From assembly GCA_017591395.1 (NCBI GenBank), contig WEDG01000747.1, positions 62,001 through 126,000 of the forward strand: a stretch of 64,000 nucleotides of DNA, given 5' to 3'. Below the pieces are notes generated by a model, which saw only the letters and a list, made by a program, of their open reading frames with translations, was not told where the DNA came from and did not search any database. The position numbers and the translations under genes are program-made. The DNA comes from Schistocephalus solidus (Eukaryota > Platyhelminthes > Cestoda > Diphyllobothriidea > Diphyllobothriidae). Positions 1-52,585 of the stretch are shown piece by piece (positions within the stretch are counted from its first letter, which is position 1; every line of letters begins with the position of its first letter).

Positions 1-1013
1 GAAGAGGTGAGGGGGAGTGAAATGGTGTATATAAAGCACATGTCCTATCTCTCCTGAAACGCTATCCAAAATTCTGAAATTAGTTTTCGTTTCGGAAAGG
101 ATTACTATAAGAAAATTGGGATATAAATTATCATGCAGCCTTATCTCCGTATACGTCCGTCACTTTATGAAGCTGCAATTTGAACGAGGCTCTTTATGCT
201 CTCATGAAAAAAATACAGTTGATAAAGAAAAGCTGCATAATTAATATGAATTTTTCTCATTGAGTTGCACTGCCCTTATAATTTCAAGTATATTTTAGAG
301 AAAACTATATTTCATGTATTCGTTTAACTATTAATTACATCCATATCTAATTTTTTACTTGAACAAGGGGGTAGCGTGCTATTAAAAAATATTTTCAATG
401 ACCGAATAATTATGATCACGACCTGCTTTTATACTGTCATGGAGGGGTTCCAAATTAAATGCTGTTTACATTTCGTCTATGAAAATCACACATTTCTCTT
501 TCTCTATGAAGAAGCTGTCACCTAGTGCTCATAGACGTTTCTGATGAATTTGGACCACGTTGTATACTTTATAAATGAACAGTATCGATTCTTTGTCAAT
601 GCACATTTCCCAGTCTTAAAAAAAGCAGAATAAGAAAGCTTTTTAAAAAACGGAAATATTTACTTTCTTCAAGCATAAATTTTGATGAAGAAATAATTCA
701 CTATCAAATCAGCACAAGAAAGATTTTTCGTGCATTTTTTCTTGAAAATACCTTTGAATTTATAAGGACATTGGCGATCAATTAGGAAACTTCATACTAC
801 TGAACTAGCCAGTTTTTACAGACTTTAGCCTTTGAAGACGGCCGGATCGATGCTCGTTCAAAAACTGGCATCCTCAACTGGCCGAAATATCTTGGCTGCA
901 GGCTAAGTAGCATAACAACGATACCTAAGCAGTTTGTTTGAATCAATACTATATTTCTGAATTTCAGGGGGCATTTCACGAGACAGCAGCTCTATCTTAG
1001 GCACGATTCTTGC
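1..1013. other. 3' flank of foxP, no gene recognised
   Basis: AT-rich DNA that probably includes the foxP 3' UTR, since transcription runs leftwards here. A stretch at about 121-235 (GATATAAATTATCATGCAGC onwards) recurs as a diverged direct copy at about 3120-3200. No convincing ORF or polyadenylation signal was identified. Confidence 0.4.
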
Positions 1014-43270
<42,257 letters not shown>

Positions 43271-43720
43271 GGCACTCTCACTCTCTGACCAACACTTCGG
43301 TAGTTATGCTGCCTAACTGTTTCGCCTGCTTGAAGCGAGTGTGAGGTGTGTGTGTGTCGTGACCTAATCAGCGACAGTAAGTGCGGGGTAAAAGCGAACA
43401 CTACAAATCAGTTTACGCAAACTATCAGTATATTGCGCCTCCAGCGTGCGTGTTTGTGCGCTTTCTGCGTCTGCCTTAAAAGCGACAACAATGCGCGCAG
43501 GCGCGCAACGCCTGTCAGCAAGACAACACAACAACGTGCGGTATTTTGAACCAATGAGGGGTGCGTATAAGCGCTCTTGAGACCCAATCAATGCACCCAT
43601 CGGGCTTGCTGACGTCATGCTCCACACGTGCGCGTGGTTAGATGCGCGACGGCGGCGACATCTGTTGCGTTGTTATAACCCCGGACCGGTCAGCCAGACA
43701 CAAGACAGTCCGCACTGTGA
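43271..43720 (-). promoter_or_regulatory. Candidate foxP promoter, CpG-rich
   Basis: The stretch immediately upstream of the foxP start codon is much richer in CpG than its surroundings (for example 43490-43515 and 43625-43665). It contains a palindromic CRE, TGACGTCA, at 43610-43617, CCAAT-type boxes at about 43552 and 43584, an ACACGTGC E-box-like site near 43624, and GTTATAAC, a possible TATA element, near 43673. Position and composition are observed; promoter activity is inferred, and the transcription start is unknown. Confidence 0.4.
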
Positions 43721-44174
43721 TGTTTGTTTGTTTGGTGGTAAGCGCGGACGCAGGCTCGCGTATAAGCGAGGAGGCAAATAATAACCCTATTCGGATTTGA
43801 AGGGCGCTGGCTTAGCTGCGCTACATTGCGCTGTGTGAAATTTGTATCTCCTTCGGCTTACCAACGCGGTAACATCGCGCAGACGGGTTTCGGTCGAAAT
43901 TAATAATGCGCAAGATAAACTGGACGCAACAAACCTGGAGCCGGAACTTGCATATCCAGTTCCTTCGACCTTCGGAAAAAGTCGGCGTACTCATTTTTAG
44001 GGGAATTTAAAATTACTCAAATCAATGCGTACAGGGCCCCACCATTTATCGCCATATCCTGATGACTGAAATATAATGCTGCTGCTGTCACCCCTTTGCT
44101 TCAAAGGGTTTCATATTTGCAAAATTTTGCAGCTGCGAATAACCTCGAGGTTTATAAATTTAATGTGAGCGATT

Positions 44175-44389
44175 AGTACGTAAAATCCAATATGGTACCC
44201 TAAGTAGGACAGATTATGGTTAAAGTAATCGTTAAGGTTAGTACGGCGTAGGTTTAGGGTTAAGGTTAAGATTAGGGCTACGATATAGGTTTATGTCAAG
44301 ACTGGGAGTGGGGAATTATGTTTATCATTCCTAAACTTGAGTGGGGGGTTCCCGTATCCTGTTTAGGCGACAACTAAGTAATTCTTACC
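44175..44389. mobile_element. MITE-like TIR element with telomere-like interior, copy 3
   Basis: The right end (44357-44389) reads TCCTGTTTAGGCGACAACTA then AGTAATTCTTACC, matching the family TIR. The left end (CCAATATGGTACCCTAAGTAGGACA) is more diverged. The interior (44215-44285) has GTTAAGGTTAG, GGTTTAGGGTTAAGG and GATTAGGGC. Confidence 0.5.
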
Positions 44390-45107
44390 TCGAATTTAAT
44401 TGGCATTTGTTCTGCGGACTGTGAAATATATAAATCAGTCCGAACTAAACCTGTCAACATGACGCTGCTATGGAAACCATATTTTCTTTTATAAGCCGCC
44501 AGTTCGACCGTCGGTTTCGACGAAGTTCACTGTGTGCCCCACAGCGTGGTAGCACAGGTCTGCTGACTTGCGTGTTGATGAGATTCTAATTCAAGCTCAG
44601 TTAAAAACCGCTGGGCACAAAACGCTTTCTATTCGCCCTCTAGTTTATGGGTAATTACGATGAGTACATTGGTTTGCTTTACTGTGAACACCACCTCTTC
44701 TAAAGCTTTACACGAACCAAGCATGAATCTTCGAAGTAAAAGCCTGGCAGGTCCACACTCTAGAACTATCACCCAAGGACTTTTGAATGTCCGCTTGTTA
44801 GTTTTATAAAATATTTTATACACAGTGTAAATCTAGAAAACGACAGGATTGATTGTACTAGGCAAAATTATCGATCGCCTTTTCAGTTGCATTATGAACA
44901 GCGATTTTCAAAAAAATAGGCAGTGAGTTAAAATTGTTCGTAAAGTCGGTGTGAATGCACGGGGTGATGGTTAGAAGCAAACAATTTATTGGATAAAGTT
45001 TGCATTAAAACATCCTTGAAAGGGTATAAATGTTACAAAAATAGGGAAGCGAACCAAGTGAACTCGGATCAATTAGGTGGTAAGGATTTTTGCATAAACT
45101 TTGTTGA

Positions 45108-45262
45108 CAAGGACAAGGTAGACCGTAGTGGCCATTTACGACTCATTAGTCGTCATCAGTCAGGTATATCCAACTCCAGACGGTGCGCCACCCGAGGCTC
45201 AAACCCGCGACCTGTCACTTGGAAGCCCAACGCTCTTACTCACTGTACCACTGGCTCGTAGT
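45108..45262 (-). mobile_element. tRNA-derived SINE with hammerhead motif (compensatory stem II)
   Basis: The minus strand has an A-box region (GTGGTACAGTGAGTAAGAGCG), B-box region (GGGTTTGAGCC), then CTGATGA (45159-45153) and a perfect stem II CGACT-AATG-AGTCG (45152-45139). The usual GAAA is TAAA. Relative to the consensus TGGCT/AGCCA, two base pairs of stem II have changed on both strands, with pairing kept. Confidence 0.75.
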
Positions 45263-45344
45263 CTTGCAGGTTTAGACCTCGAATATTGACATTCGTAGAT
45301 GATTTTGGCAGATTTAAATAATTTGTTTGACCCACTTGTTAAAA

Positions 45345-45440
45345 AAACTCTGTGGCGTTGGTGGGATTTGAACCCACGCCAACAAGGGCAAGGCTTAAGT
45401 ACAGCCAATGCTCTAGCCAACGGATCTATGAGACCTACAT
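45345..45440 (-). mobile_element. tRNA-like SINE (second family)
   Basis: The minus strand reads GATCCGTTGGCTAGAGCATT (A box), then GCGTGGGTTCAAATCCCACC (B box). Acceptor-stem halves do not pair, so it is not a working tRNA. The 3' part continues AACGCCACAGAG with TTTTTTTAACAAGTGGGTCAA, shared with the 48.7 kb copy. Confidence 0.65.
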
Positions 45441-45547
45441 TCATCGATTTACGCTCACTCACTCACTCACTCTGCCTTTGCAATCACTCTCAAGCCCCGG
45501 TAGCGGCCGAATAGTGGCTAGAATTATAGGCAGAGGAACAATACAGA

Positions 45548-45660
45548 CAAAGACAAGGTAGACTAGAATGACCCTTTCTGGCTCATTAGTCATCATCAGC
45601 CAGGCATACCCAACACCAGGTTGTGCAACACCCGAGGCTGGAACCCGCGACCAAACCCAC
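45548..45660 (-). mobile_element. tRNA-derived SINE, 5'-truncated, with hammerhead motif
   Basis: The minus strand keeps GTCGCGGGTTCCAGCCTCGG (B box), then GCCTGG, CTGATGA, TGACTAATGAGCCA and GAAA. One stem II pair is mismatched. The A-box half is lost at about 45655. Confidence 0.65.
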
Positions 45661-46499
45661 CGCGCCCCCCGCCCCTTCCCGGTAGGACATGGACCAAGAA
45701 TCATCAGTAATAAAGGTTTTGATTAGGATTGTATTGAGGGGTAGGGCACTTGAATATTTATTCTTCCCGGAATTTAGCGCAAGTCCGATTTTATAATGCC
45801 TGGGTTTTTCCGATTTCTGTGTCTTGCAAAATGTGGGGATAAGAACAGAGTTGCGGCGAATCATTTCGGATTTACTCACAGGGAAAAAAATTAGGAAGCT
45901 GCGGCGGGGTTGAATCGAGTAAAAGAAGATTAGGATTTCCCTGCCAGTCGATTAATTCGGCGTTCTCCTATATATGAAGAAGTTAGAATAGTTTCTTCGG
46001 GCTTAAATGTATAAATAGGCAACTTATAAAACCAAAGGACTTGAGTAATTTTAGGAAGTTTTAAAATTAATAATTATAAGAAGGCTGTTCTATCACAGCA
46101 TTTATGGTTCATAATGTTACCATTTAATAGCTTAAATCTGTCCCACTTAGGACCTAATTGAAAGCAACGCTACCAAGCTTGGAGGGCGTGTAAGACGGGG
46201 GAGAGCAAAGGTGTTATAATAACCAACAATTCAGTAAAATTAAGTAATGTATGATGCAGTCAATTAGTGCTCTTTTATGAACAATCCTGGCCTTCTTTAT
46301 CTATGATATTGTGGCGCTCACCGATTGCATATCCATCGCGATGTCTTGGAGCTCAATCTAGAGCTATCGCAGGCAGTCGCATAGCGACTAGTATAACATG
46401 CAAATAATGGAGTACCAGTGAGCTTCAATATATCCGTATTAAAATTCCCAACCAAAAACGACTGGATACCTGCCCCACGGCTGTGTGAAAGAGCGTTCT

Positions 46500-46562
46500 A
46501 CTCAATGTCCAATGATCCCGGCTGCAACTCCCAGGTCGAGTACGACTGGCTGATGACAACTT
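46500..46562 (+). mobile_element. SINE fragment, B box to hammerhead start
   Basis: Contains AGAGCGTTCTACTCAATGTC, CCCAGGTCGAGTACGACTGG and CTGATGA, then diverges. It is a decayed member of the hammerhead SINE family. Confidence 0.4.
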
Positions 46563-46649
46563 AGTGACCTAAACGGGCCGCGGGGTAGATGCGCTGGACT
46601 AACTTAGTGACCTTCTGAACGGGCCGCGTGGTAGATGCGGTGGACTAAC

Positions 46650-47045
46650 ACGGGGGTCATCTCAGGGCATGGTAGGTGTTATCCGCGTTGAGCTCCCATA
46701 AAAATGCCGAACAATGGGGGAAGGGCGTGGTGACACGTTTAGGTGCAGGCTCACACCGCCCCAGCCTCTCTTGCCATTGATGGCACTCCCACTCCGTGGT
46801 AGCTGAAACACGCTTGGCGTCACGGTCAGGGGAGTCCCCGGCCTCACCAATTACCTGCACCTGATCCTATCTCTGGTCTTCTCCACTCTGGCTTAACACC
46901 GGGGACAGACGGGTGAGGCAAGATAAAGTGCAATAGCTGCAGTGAAAGTCTAATATCACTTAAAACTAATGCATGCACATGTCACCGTCCCTGAAACACC
47001 CCTGTTCTGAAGCATACAGTAGACATAGTCGAAACTGATGGTCAA
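46650..47045 (-). repeat. ~430-bp dispersed repeat, minus-strand copy
   Basis: Reverse-complement copy with GGAGTGGGAGTGCCATCAAT and TTAGTTTTAAGTGATATTAG on the minus strand. A SINE hammerhead tail (AGTGATGACTTATAAGCCAG, 47051-47070, then AAATTGTCACTCCAGG) abuts its right end at 47048-47100, so one element has inserted next to or into the other. Confidence 0.7.
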
Positions 47046-47814
47046 AGTGTCAGTGATGACTTATAAGCCAGAAATTGTCACTCCAGGCTCCCTTGTCTTT
47101 TTTCGGTACTGTATCCTCTGATCTTATTTACATTTATTCGGGCAAAATAATACTTTAAATTGCTTATGATTAAATTCCTGCCAGCCATGTGTACCCTATT
47201 CTTCCTTTGGTCTTCTTAATTCGGTCCTGACACCAGGTCAGGAAAATAAAAAAGGATACCCGGTACATTTTTATCTCACTGGGGAATGAGGAGGTGGTGC
47301 CGGTTTATGACAGAGTCTATCAGTAGGATCTAGTAGTTCTCAAAATCACCATAAGTATCCGTGCTTTAGCCTGCATTTCCATCTGCTGCTGCTGCTGCCG
47401 ATGCTGATGATACTGATGTGAATGCATGCGTATCTACGTTGACTTTCTGCGGCCGAGAAGACCGAAGATGGTGTTCCATATTAGGCAGAGCCTAATATTC
47501 CTAGGATAGCCTTTCTATTATGCACATGCCCCGGAATCCCGATAGTTCGTTTTGGAAGTTGAGCACCATCGTATTTTGAGACTTCAGGGGTCTTCTAGAC
47601 GGTGCTCATGTACCTTCTACTTGGCAGTTTCCAGTCTGATCGATTTCTGTCAGATGGGGAGGCAGGTAGGGGGGAGTAGCATCTGACGAGGCTTCATTTA
47701 CAAATTTCGGTAACCTGCTCGTCACCTCCTCTCCGATCTATAGCTGGTCAATAGGGACACCCACCCAAGGCGTCCAGTATCCAAAGCCCGAAGTAATTTC
47801 AATCCTTAAGCTTT

Positions 47815-47890
47815 GCAAGAACCTGGGGTTGGGTCTGGCTGTCTGATGACGGCTAGAAATCTCGAAATTGTTATTCCAATCTCCCGCTTC
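47815..47890 (+). mobile_element. SINE tail fragment with hammerhead core
   Basis: ACCTGGGGTTGGGTCTGGCTGT then CTGATGACGGCTAGAAATCT and CGAAATTGTTATTCCAATCT. It keeps the SINE body and part of the hammerhead core; stem II is lost. Confidence 0.45.
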
Positions 47891-48394
47891 TTTGCCGGTA
47901 ATTTCATTCTGAAGCACTCTAAGAATTTCAGCGGTGGAAACTGACACGCAGTTGCCTAAAAATATAACTTCTGGAAACCGCTAGCAGAGCCCTTTGTACG
48001 CCCTTTGCCTCAGTAAACGCTGGTTCAAACCTATCTGTTTTCCTTGACTTCTGATTTGGGAATCTTTGTGCTGTCAACCATTGGGTTGCCTGAGCGTCCT
48101 ATCCTTCTCCGAAAGAGTGCTTGTCGTCGGAAATTCTTTCAATGCACAACACTCTGGTATGGTTCATACATACGTGTCAATTTTTACCAAGCCATTATTC
48201 CGTTGATTTGTCTTAAGAACGGCTTCATCTCCTCTACTTCTTCTTCTTCGCACAATTATTTGAGTCCCTTTATTTTTGTGCGTAGTGACCAGCCTGATAT
48301 ATGATCTTGGTCTGTCGCAAGCCGAGGACCTGCACCCGAGCAAACATAACAGTGCACAGCGAATTTCAGCATTCCCAATCTAAACCTGAAAGAC

Positions 48395-48538
48395 GAGTCC
48401 GTGACTCAATGATTAGAGCGTTGGAATTCCAACTAGGAGGTCGCGCGTTCGAGCCTCAGATGGGCACCGCATGACCGGCTGATGATGGATAAAGAGCGAT
48501 AAATGGCCATTTTAGTCACCTTTATCTTTGTCAACATT
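48395..48538 (+). mobile_element. tRNA-derived SINE with degenerate hammerhead
   Basis: A box GTGACTCAATGATTAGAGCG, B box GCGTTCGAGCCTCAG, then GGCACCGCATGACCGG, CTGATGA, a broken stem II and TAAATGGCCATTTTAGTC. The tail CTTTATCTTTGTC matches the CCTTGTCTTTGT of other copies. Confidence 0.7.
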
Positions 48539-48689
48539 GTGCATCTGGCGTCAATCCTCTCTGTTTACGTTGATAGGCATCACCGTAAAGTTGATGTCTG
48601 AAAGCGGGATTATTTTGCATGTTTGCACAATATGAGCTGGGTGCTAAGGGAGCTTTTAATAAGTAATTTGACCCAATTGTATAAAAGTA

Positions 48690-48778
48690 GGCAGCCGCAG
48701 TGGGAGTCGAACCCATGCCATCAAGGGGAAAGCTGCAGTAAAGCCAATGCTCTACCGCCTGAGCTACGAGATCCCCAC
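48690..48778 (-). mobile_element. tRNA-like SINE (second family), best-preserved head
   Basis: The minus strand reads GGGGATCTCGTAGCTCAGGC, GGTAGAGCATTGG, a long variable region, then CATGGGTTCGACTCCCACTG. A and B boxes are good, but the acceptor halves do not pair and there is no sensible anticodon arm. I therefore call it a SINE rather than a tRNA gene. A diverged neighbour of the same family lies at about 48960-49060. Confidence 0.7.
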
Positions 48779-49513
48779 CGGAAAACGCAAGTTTACTCAC
48801 ACCTGGGTCAAACTACTGCAACGTATGGAACCCACCCATTTCGATAGAGTAGCCTGAATATACCCCAGCAGGATTGCCGAAGCAATCAATGTAGCATCTA
48901 CCAAATGCCTACCAGGCGGGTGTGAATTGGCAGCGTTTGGTGAGTAATTTTAACCTTATTGTGAAAAACTAGATGGCCTCGCTGGATTCGAGCGTTGGCT
49001 TTAATAAAGCCTCCCCCTTGGTTGTCTTGGGTCTGAATCCAACCAAACCCGCCAAGTTTTTCACAATTGTGCAAATCTGTCAAAGCCCCTATGAATTTAA
49101 ATGATTATCATAAGGTAAGCCCATATGAGCGGGTACGCGCATTCAGTGGCTGAAGTTGCAAGCGCTGCGTGGGCAAGGAAGGCGTAGGCGACGAATGTTG
49201 CAGATGATTCCGGAAACTGGTTGTCCAGTCACACTGCGATGGATTCTAAGGTGCCCAACCGGCTTGATGTGTTATTGGAACGTGCAGCCACAAAATGGAC
49301 AAGCACGCAGTGTCTACACTGTAAATTAATCCATTCGCGAGTCATTGTCCTTGCACGCATCCTGCAGTGGGACCCATGGGGATATAGTCGGAAACCACGA
49401 TCGAACTGTCGGAACCTTATCGGTCTTTATTACAGTTGGCGAGGCGGTGCTTTGTGCGTTGTAGTCTCCGAGGGCTTGACCTTTCTTGGTGACCGTTGGC
49501 CGTATTCATTAAC

Positions 49514-50590
49514 TCAGTCGTGGTGTTTGTAGAGTGTAAATCCGATCACTTCAGGGACGGCTGCGCAAGTGCCATCCAACAGACTTCTCCGGATGTGATC
49601 GGCGTCCCCATCCTCTAGGATTTTTAAGTGATCCAGGTTTTCTTTCGTGCTGTTAGAGGGATCAGGTCTGCGTCCGGTCAGGTCCACCACTGTCGTTTTA
49701 GTATACACTTACGAAGAACCGTCTCCTTGGCCTCAAGTTGAGAATGAGCAGACGGTGATAAGTGTAGCATTTGGGTTTACGCTCAAAATGCGACAAGAAC
49801 AGGCATCGGTGGTCCCCAAGTTGGCTCAAAATGCGACAAGAACAGGCATCGGCGGTCCACAAGTTGGCTCAAAATGCGACAAGAACAGGCATCGGCGGTC
49901 CACAAGTTGGCTCAAAATGCGACAATAACAGGCATCGGCGGTCCACAAGTTGGCTCAAAATGCGATAAGAACAGGCATCGGCGGTCCACAAGTTGGCTCA
50001 AAATGAGACAAGAACAGGCATCGGCGGTCCACAAGTTGGCTCAAAATGCGACAAGAACAGGCATCGGCGGTCCACAAGTTGGCACTGGCGTGCATGATGG
50101 CGCGCATCCCTGTTGTTTAAAAAGGGGTGTTGGTCAGTTTGGCCTTGATTTTCAGCAAGTTCTCGTCTACTGTTGCATTGACCTGCTTCTTCCTGGTGTC
50201 TTGTTGACGCAAATCTTGCCGGCAAAATTCTCGGTGAAAGGAAAATTCATCCAAATCCACCTTTCTCTTCAGTCGAAGTGCACTGGAATGCATCTCTCCT
50301 TTAGAAACCCTAATGTTCAAGTAGTCAAAAAGGAATATTCCCGTGGTCACTGAGAACGAACTGTTTGCCACACGTACGCTTCTAAGGACAAAAGACTACG
50401 CTTTCTTGTGGAGTCGCTGTTCTGTAAACAAATGACATGTTGATGAGTCGTCGTCTGTCAGAACTGAACTCGTCGCACAACTGGTGACCAGCTCATTTCT
50501 ACGGGGCTTCCAATCCACAGGGAGCATCCACGGAAGGCTGCGGTTCGAACAACATACAGGGTGTAACTGTACATACGGCCTCTTCTTCAC
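49514..50590 (-). other. Unidentified broken coding-like region
   Basis: Three minus-strand frames in a row look more protein-like than their surroundings: 50590-50396, 50371-50117 (with KRKVDLDEFSFHREFCRQDL) and 49708-49514 (with NLDHLKILEDGDADHIRRSL). A 43-bp minisatellite sits between the second and third. They could be pieces of one decayed gene or of an unrecognised element. I see no known domain, splice chain or start that joins them. Low certainty. Confidence 0.25.
49781..50081. repeat. 43-bp minisatellite, seven copies
   Basis: Seven head-to-tail copies starting at 49781, 49824, 49867, 49910, 49953, 49996 and 50039; the unit begins GCTCAAAATGCGACAAGAAC. Copies differ by at most a few bases; the first has GGTGGTCCCCAAG and others GGCGGTCCACAAG. 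Because 43 is not a multiple of three, it creates overlapping repetitive frames that should not be taken as genes. Confidence 0.97.
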
Positions 50591-50719
50591 CTAAAAACAC
50601 TTAGCTTGTTCAACTTTACAGACTGAGCCAGTTTCATGCGGAGCTCCATCGGATAGAGAGACCACCACCGGCTACCCTAACTCGGTCCAGCCCGCCGGTC
50701 AATTTTGTTTCCCGGGATA

Positions 50720-51195
50720 CGTGGCTTCTGTACCGACTGCAGTATGAACGTCGGGTTTGACGAGGTTCACTATGTTCTCCAAAGGATGGTGGTGCACGAG
50801 CGGTTACTTGCGCGAAACTTAGTTTTAAGTGAAAGTAGACTTGCACTGCAGCTACCGCACTCTCTCTCTCTCTCTCTTTCTTCCCTTTCCCATCCGTGCC
50901 CGGTGTCAAGACAGAATTACGAAGACCTGAGGCGGGGTCGGATGCAGGTGAATGGCATGGCCGGAGGCGCTCCTGACTAAACGGCCACGCCTGAATAAGA
51001 TCTCACGGATTCGGAGTACCCTAAATGGCAAGAGTGGCTGGTGCGGTGTGAGCCGGCACCTACACGGGTCACAAGGCCCCTTACCCCAATGTTCGGCATT
51101 TGTTATGGGAGCTCAACCCGAAGAACGTCTGCTGTGCCCTGACCTGGCCACCGTGTTGGTCCAGCGCATCTACCACACGACCCGTTAAGGGGGCA
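50720..51195 (+). repeat. ~430-bp dispersed repeat, long copy
   Basis: One of the fullest plus-strand copies: from CGGGTTTGACGAGGTTCACT to CATCTACCACACGACCCGTT then AAGGGGGCAC. It includes a CT tract at about 50862-50882. Confidence 0.75.
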
Positions 51196-51852
51196 CTGCG
51201 CCGACGCTGACTATGACGACGAAGAAGACCACGACTGTCACGTGGAGACCGATCGTAGAAATCAGTACTGGTTCGACCGTCGTGAGCCACGAGACCCGCC
51301 ACGGTGCGGGCACGTGAATTTGTTTATTATGATGCAGCCTTACGCTTCATCCACCTTTATCAGTATTTCGACACCCTTGCGTTCTAAGGACAGCAAACAA
51401 ACGACTAGTTAGTGCATTCGGGGCTGCGGCAAGTCTGAAGCAAGTCAGCTGGTTTAAGTTCCGAAGGCCGTTGGAATGAATTCCTCTTCTAGAGCCGGTT
51501 TTCTGGCCGCGCGAATTCCGTATTTCTGAATTCCGCTTTGGAAATCGAGCCGCCATCTTTTCTGCTCTCTATTCGCAGGTAAATCAGCTTATATGGACGT
51601 CGGTTGGCCTATTCCCCCATTATATACCAAATTTTAACCCTATTTGTTTATTCAAACAACAACAACAACAATGAGGTCATCAGCGCACGACGCTGGCACC
51701 GTTTTGAAGGAAGTCCAATCTGATCGATATTTTGAGACGCATTCAAGGACAATTCTTCATGATGTAAATATATGCATTCTTCGGACATTCGTTTGTGATC
51801 TTCCGGTGATGTGTGTTTTTTGTGCCCAACCTAATTCACGGTGAACGGAGGG

Positions 51853-52003
51853 CTTTTTTGGCGCAGTGGGTAGAGCGTTGGACTTCTGCTCAACAAGGTC
51901 GCGAGTTCGAGCCTCGGGCGCCGCAGCGCCTGGGGTTGGGTATCACTGGCTGATGATGGCTAATAAGCCAGAAATGGCCATTCCAGTCTCCCTTGTCTTT
52001 GTA
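51853..52003 (+). mobile_element. tRNA-derived SINE with intact hammerhead ribozyme, best copy
   Basis: The head is TTTTTTGGCGCAGTGGGTAG with AGAGCG (A box), then GGTCGCGAGTTCGAGCCTCG (B box), so pol III transcription is expected. A short body (GCGCCTGGGGTTGGGTAT) leads into a complete hammerhead (51945-51987), and the element ends CTCCCTTGTCTTTGT. The layout, tRNA-like pol III promoter followed by a hammerhead, is that of the Schistosoma Sm-alpha SINE family. At least ten further full or partial copies are in this window in both orientations. Confidence 0.85.
51945..51987 (+). ncRNA. Hammerhead ribozyme of the SINE
   Basis: Stem I ACTGG (51945-51949) pairs with CCAGT (51983-51987). The core is CTGATGA (51950-51956), stem II TGGCT-AATA-AGCCA (51957-51970), then GAAA (51971-51974). 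Stem III is the palindrome ATGGCCAT (51974-51981), with predicted cleavage after T51982. All invariant core bases are present. Stem III has no loop, so activity is more likely as a dimer or in tandem RNA, as known for other short-stem-III hammerheads. Confidence 0.75.
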
Positions 52004-52233
52004 AGGCATGTTTTTCTGCATATATATATATATATATTTTGAATGTTCGATAATATGCAAGGCCCAGGTAATTGTATAAAAGAAGATTGGAAGGTGTTCT
52101 CGGGGATCAGATGATTATTTATCCGACGTTTTGAACTCCAGCTACATATCAGGCCCTGCGCGAACAAATCAATGGCGCTGATGAAGGTCAACCACGAAAG
52201 AGGTGAGTTACATATGCATTGAGCTGTACAGTC

Positions 52234-52287
52234 TTTTATTCCTTGACGATGGGCTCGCGTGGGTGTTTAAAACGTCGGATGAATAAA
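52234..52287 (+). ncRNA. Hammerhead-like motif in left pLTR of Penelope element 1 (decayed)
   Basis: TTTTATTCC, TTGACGA (52243-52249), then GTTTAAAACGTCGGATGAAT. The GAAAC of the right-hand copy has become AAAAC, so it should be inactive. Confidence 0.45.
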
Positions 52288-52585
52288 AGTCTGGTCTCAG
52301 AGAACGCCTTCCCGTGTTCTTCTATACAAGTACCTGGGTCTCGCATATTCTCGAACATTCGGAATACATTCGGGCGCGAATCATTTAAATCAGCACGTCG
52401 TTGGGAATCCTTTTCTTTTCGACAAGCTTCGACGTACGCTCAACTGAGGTTCCTACACAGGTCCCTAGACTCCAACACTCTGCGAGATGCCTCTCGTATA
52501 AATCGCCAGTCAACATCGAGCTAGGTAGACGAACGGACTTACAACACGGACGCCGAATGATTCGGGTTTAATTCAGGATTGTCAC

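Larger units (their letters stand above)
43721..49200. other. Upstream flank of foxP, repeats only
   Basis: Between the foxP promoter-like region and the minisatellite locus I find only dispersed repeats, SINEs and their fragments. Stretches at 45.9-46.5 and 47.1-47.7 kb show nothing I can name. Confidence 0.5.

Noticed and set aside
48690..48778. Possible tRNA gene on the minus strand
   Set aside because: A and B boxes are good, but acceptor-stem halves do not pair, the middle is too long and lacks an anticodon arm, and relatives occur at 36.3, 45.3 and 49.0 kb. It is a tRNA-like SINE.
49781..50081. CRISPR array
   Set aside because: The repeats are contiguous 43-bp units with no unique spacers, in eukaryotic DNA.
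49781..50353. Repetitive protein frames of 65-159 codons
   Set aside because: They arise from the 43-bp minisatellite in several frames; the unit length is not a multiple of three.
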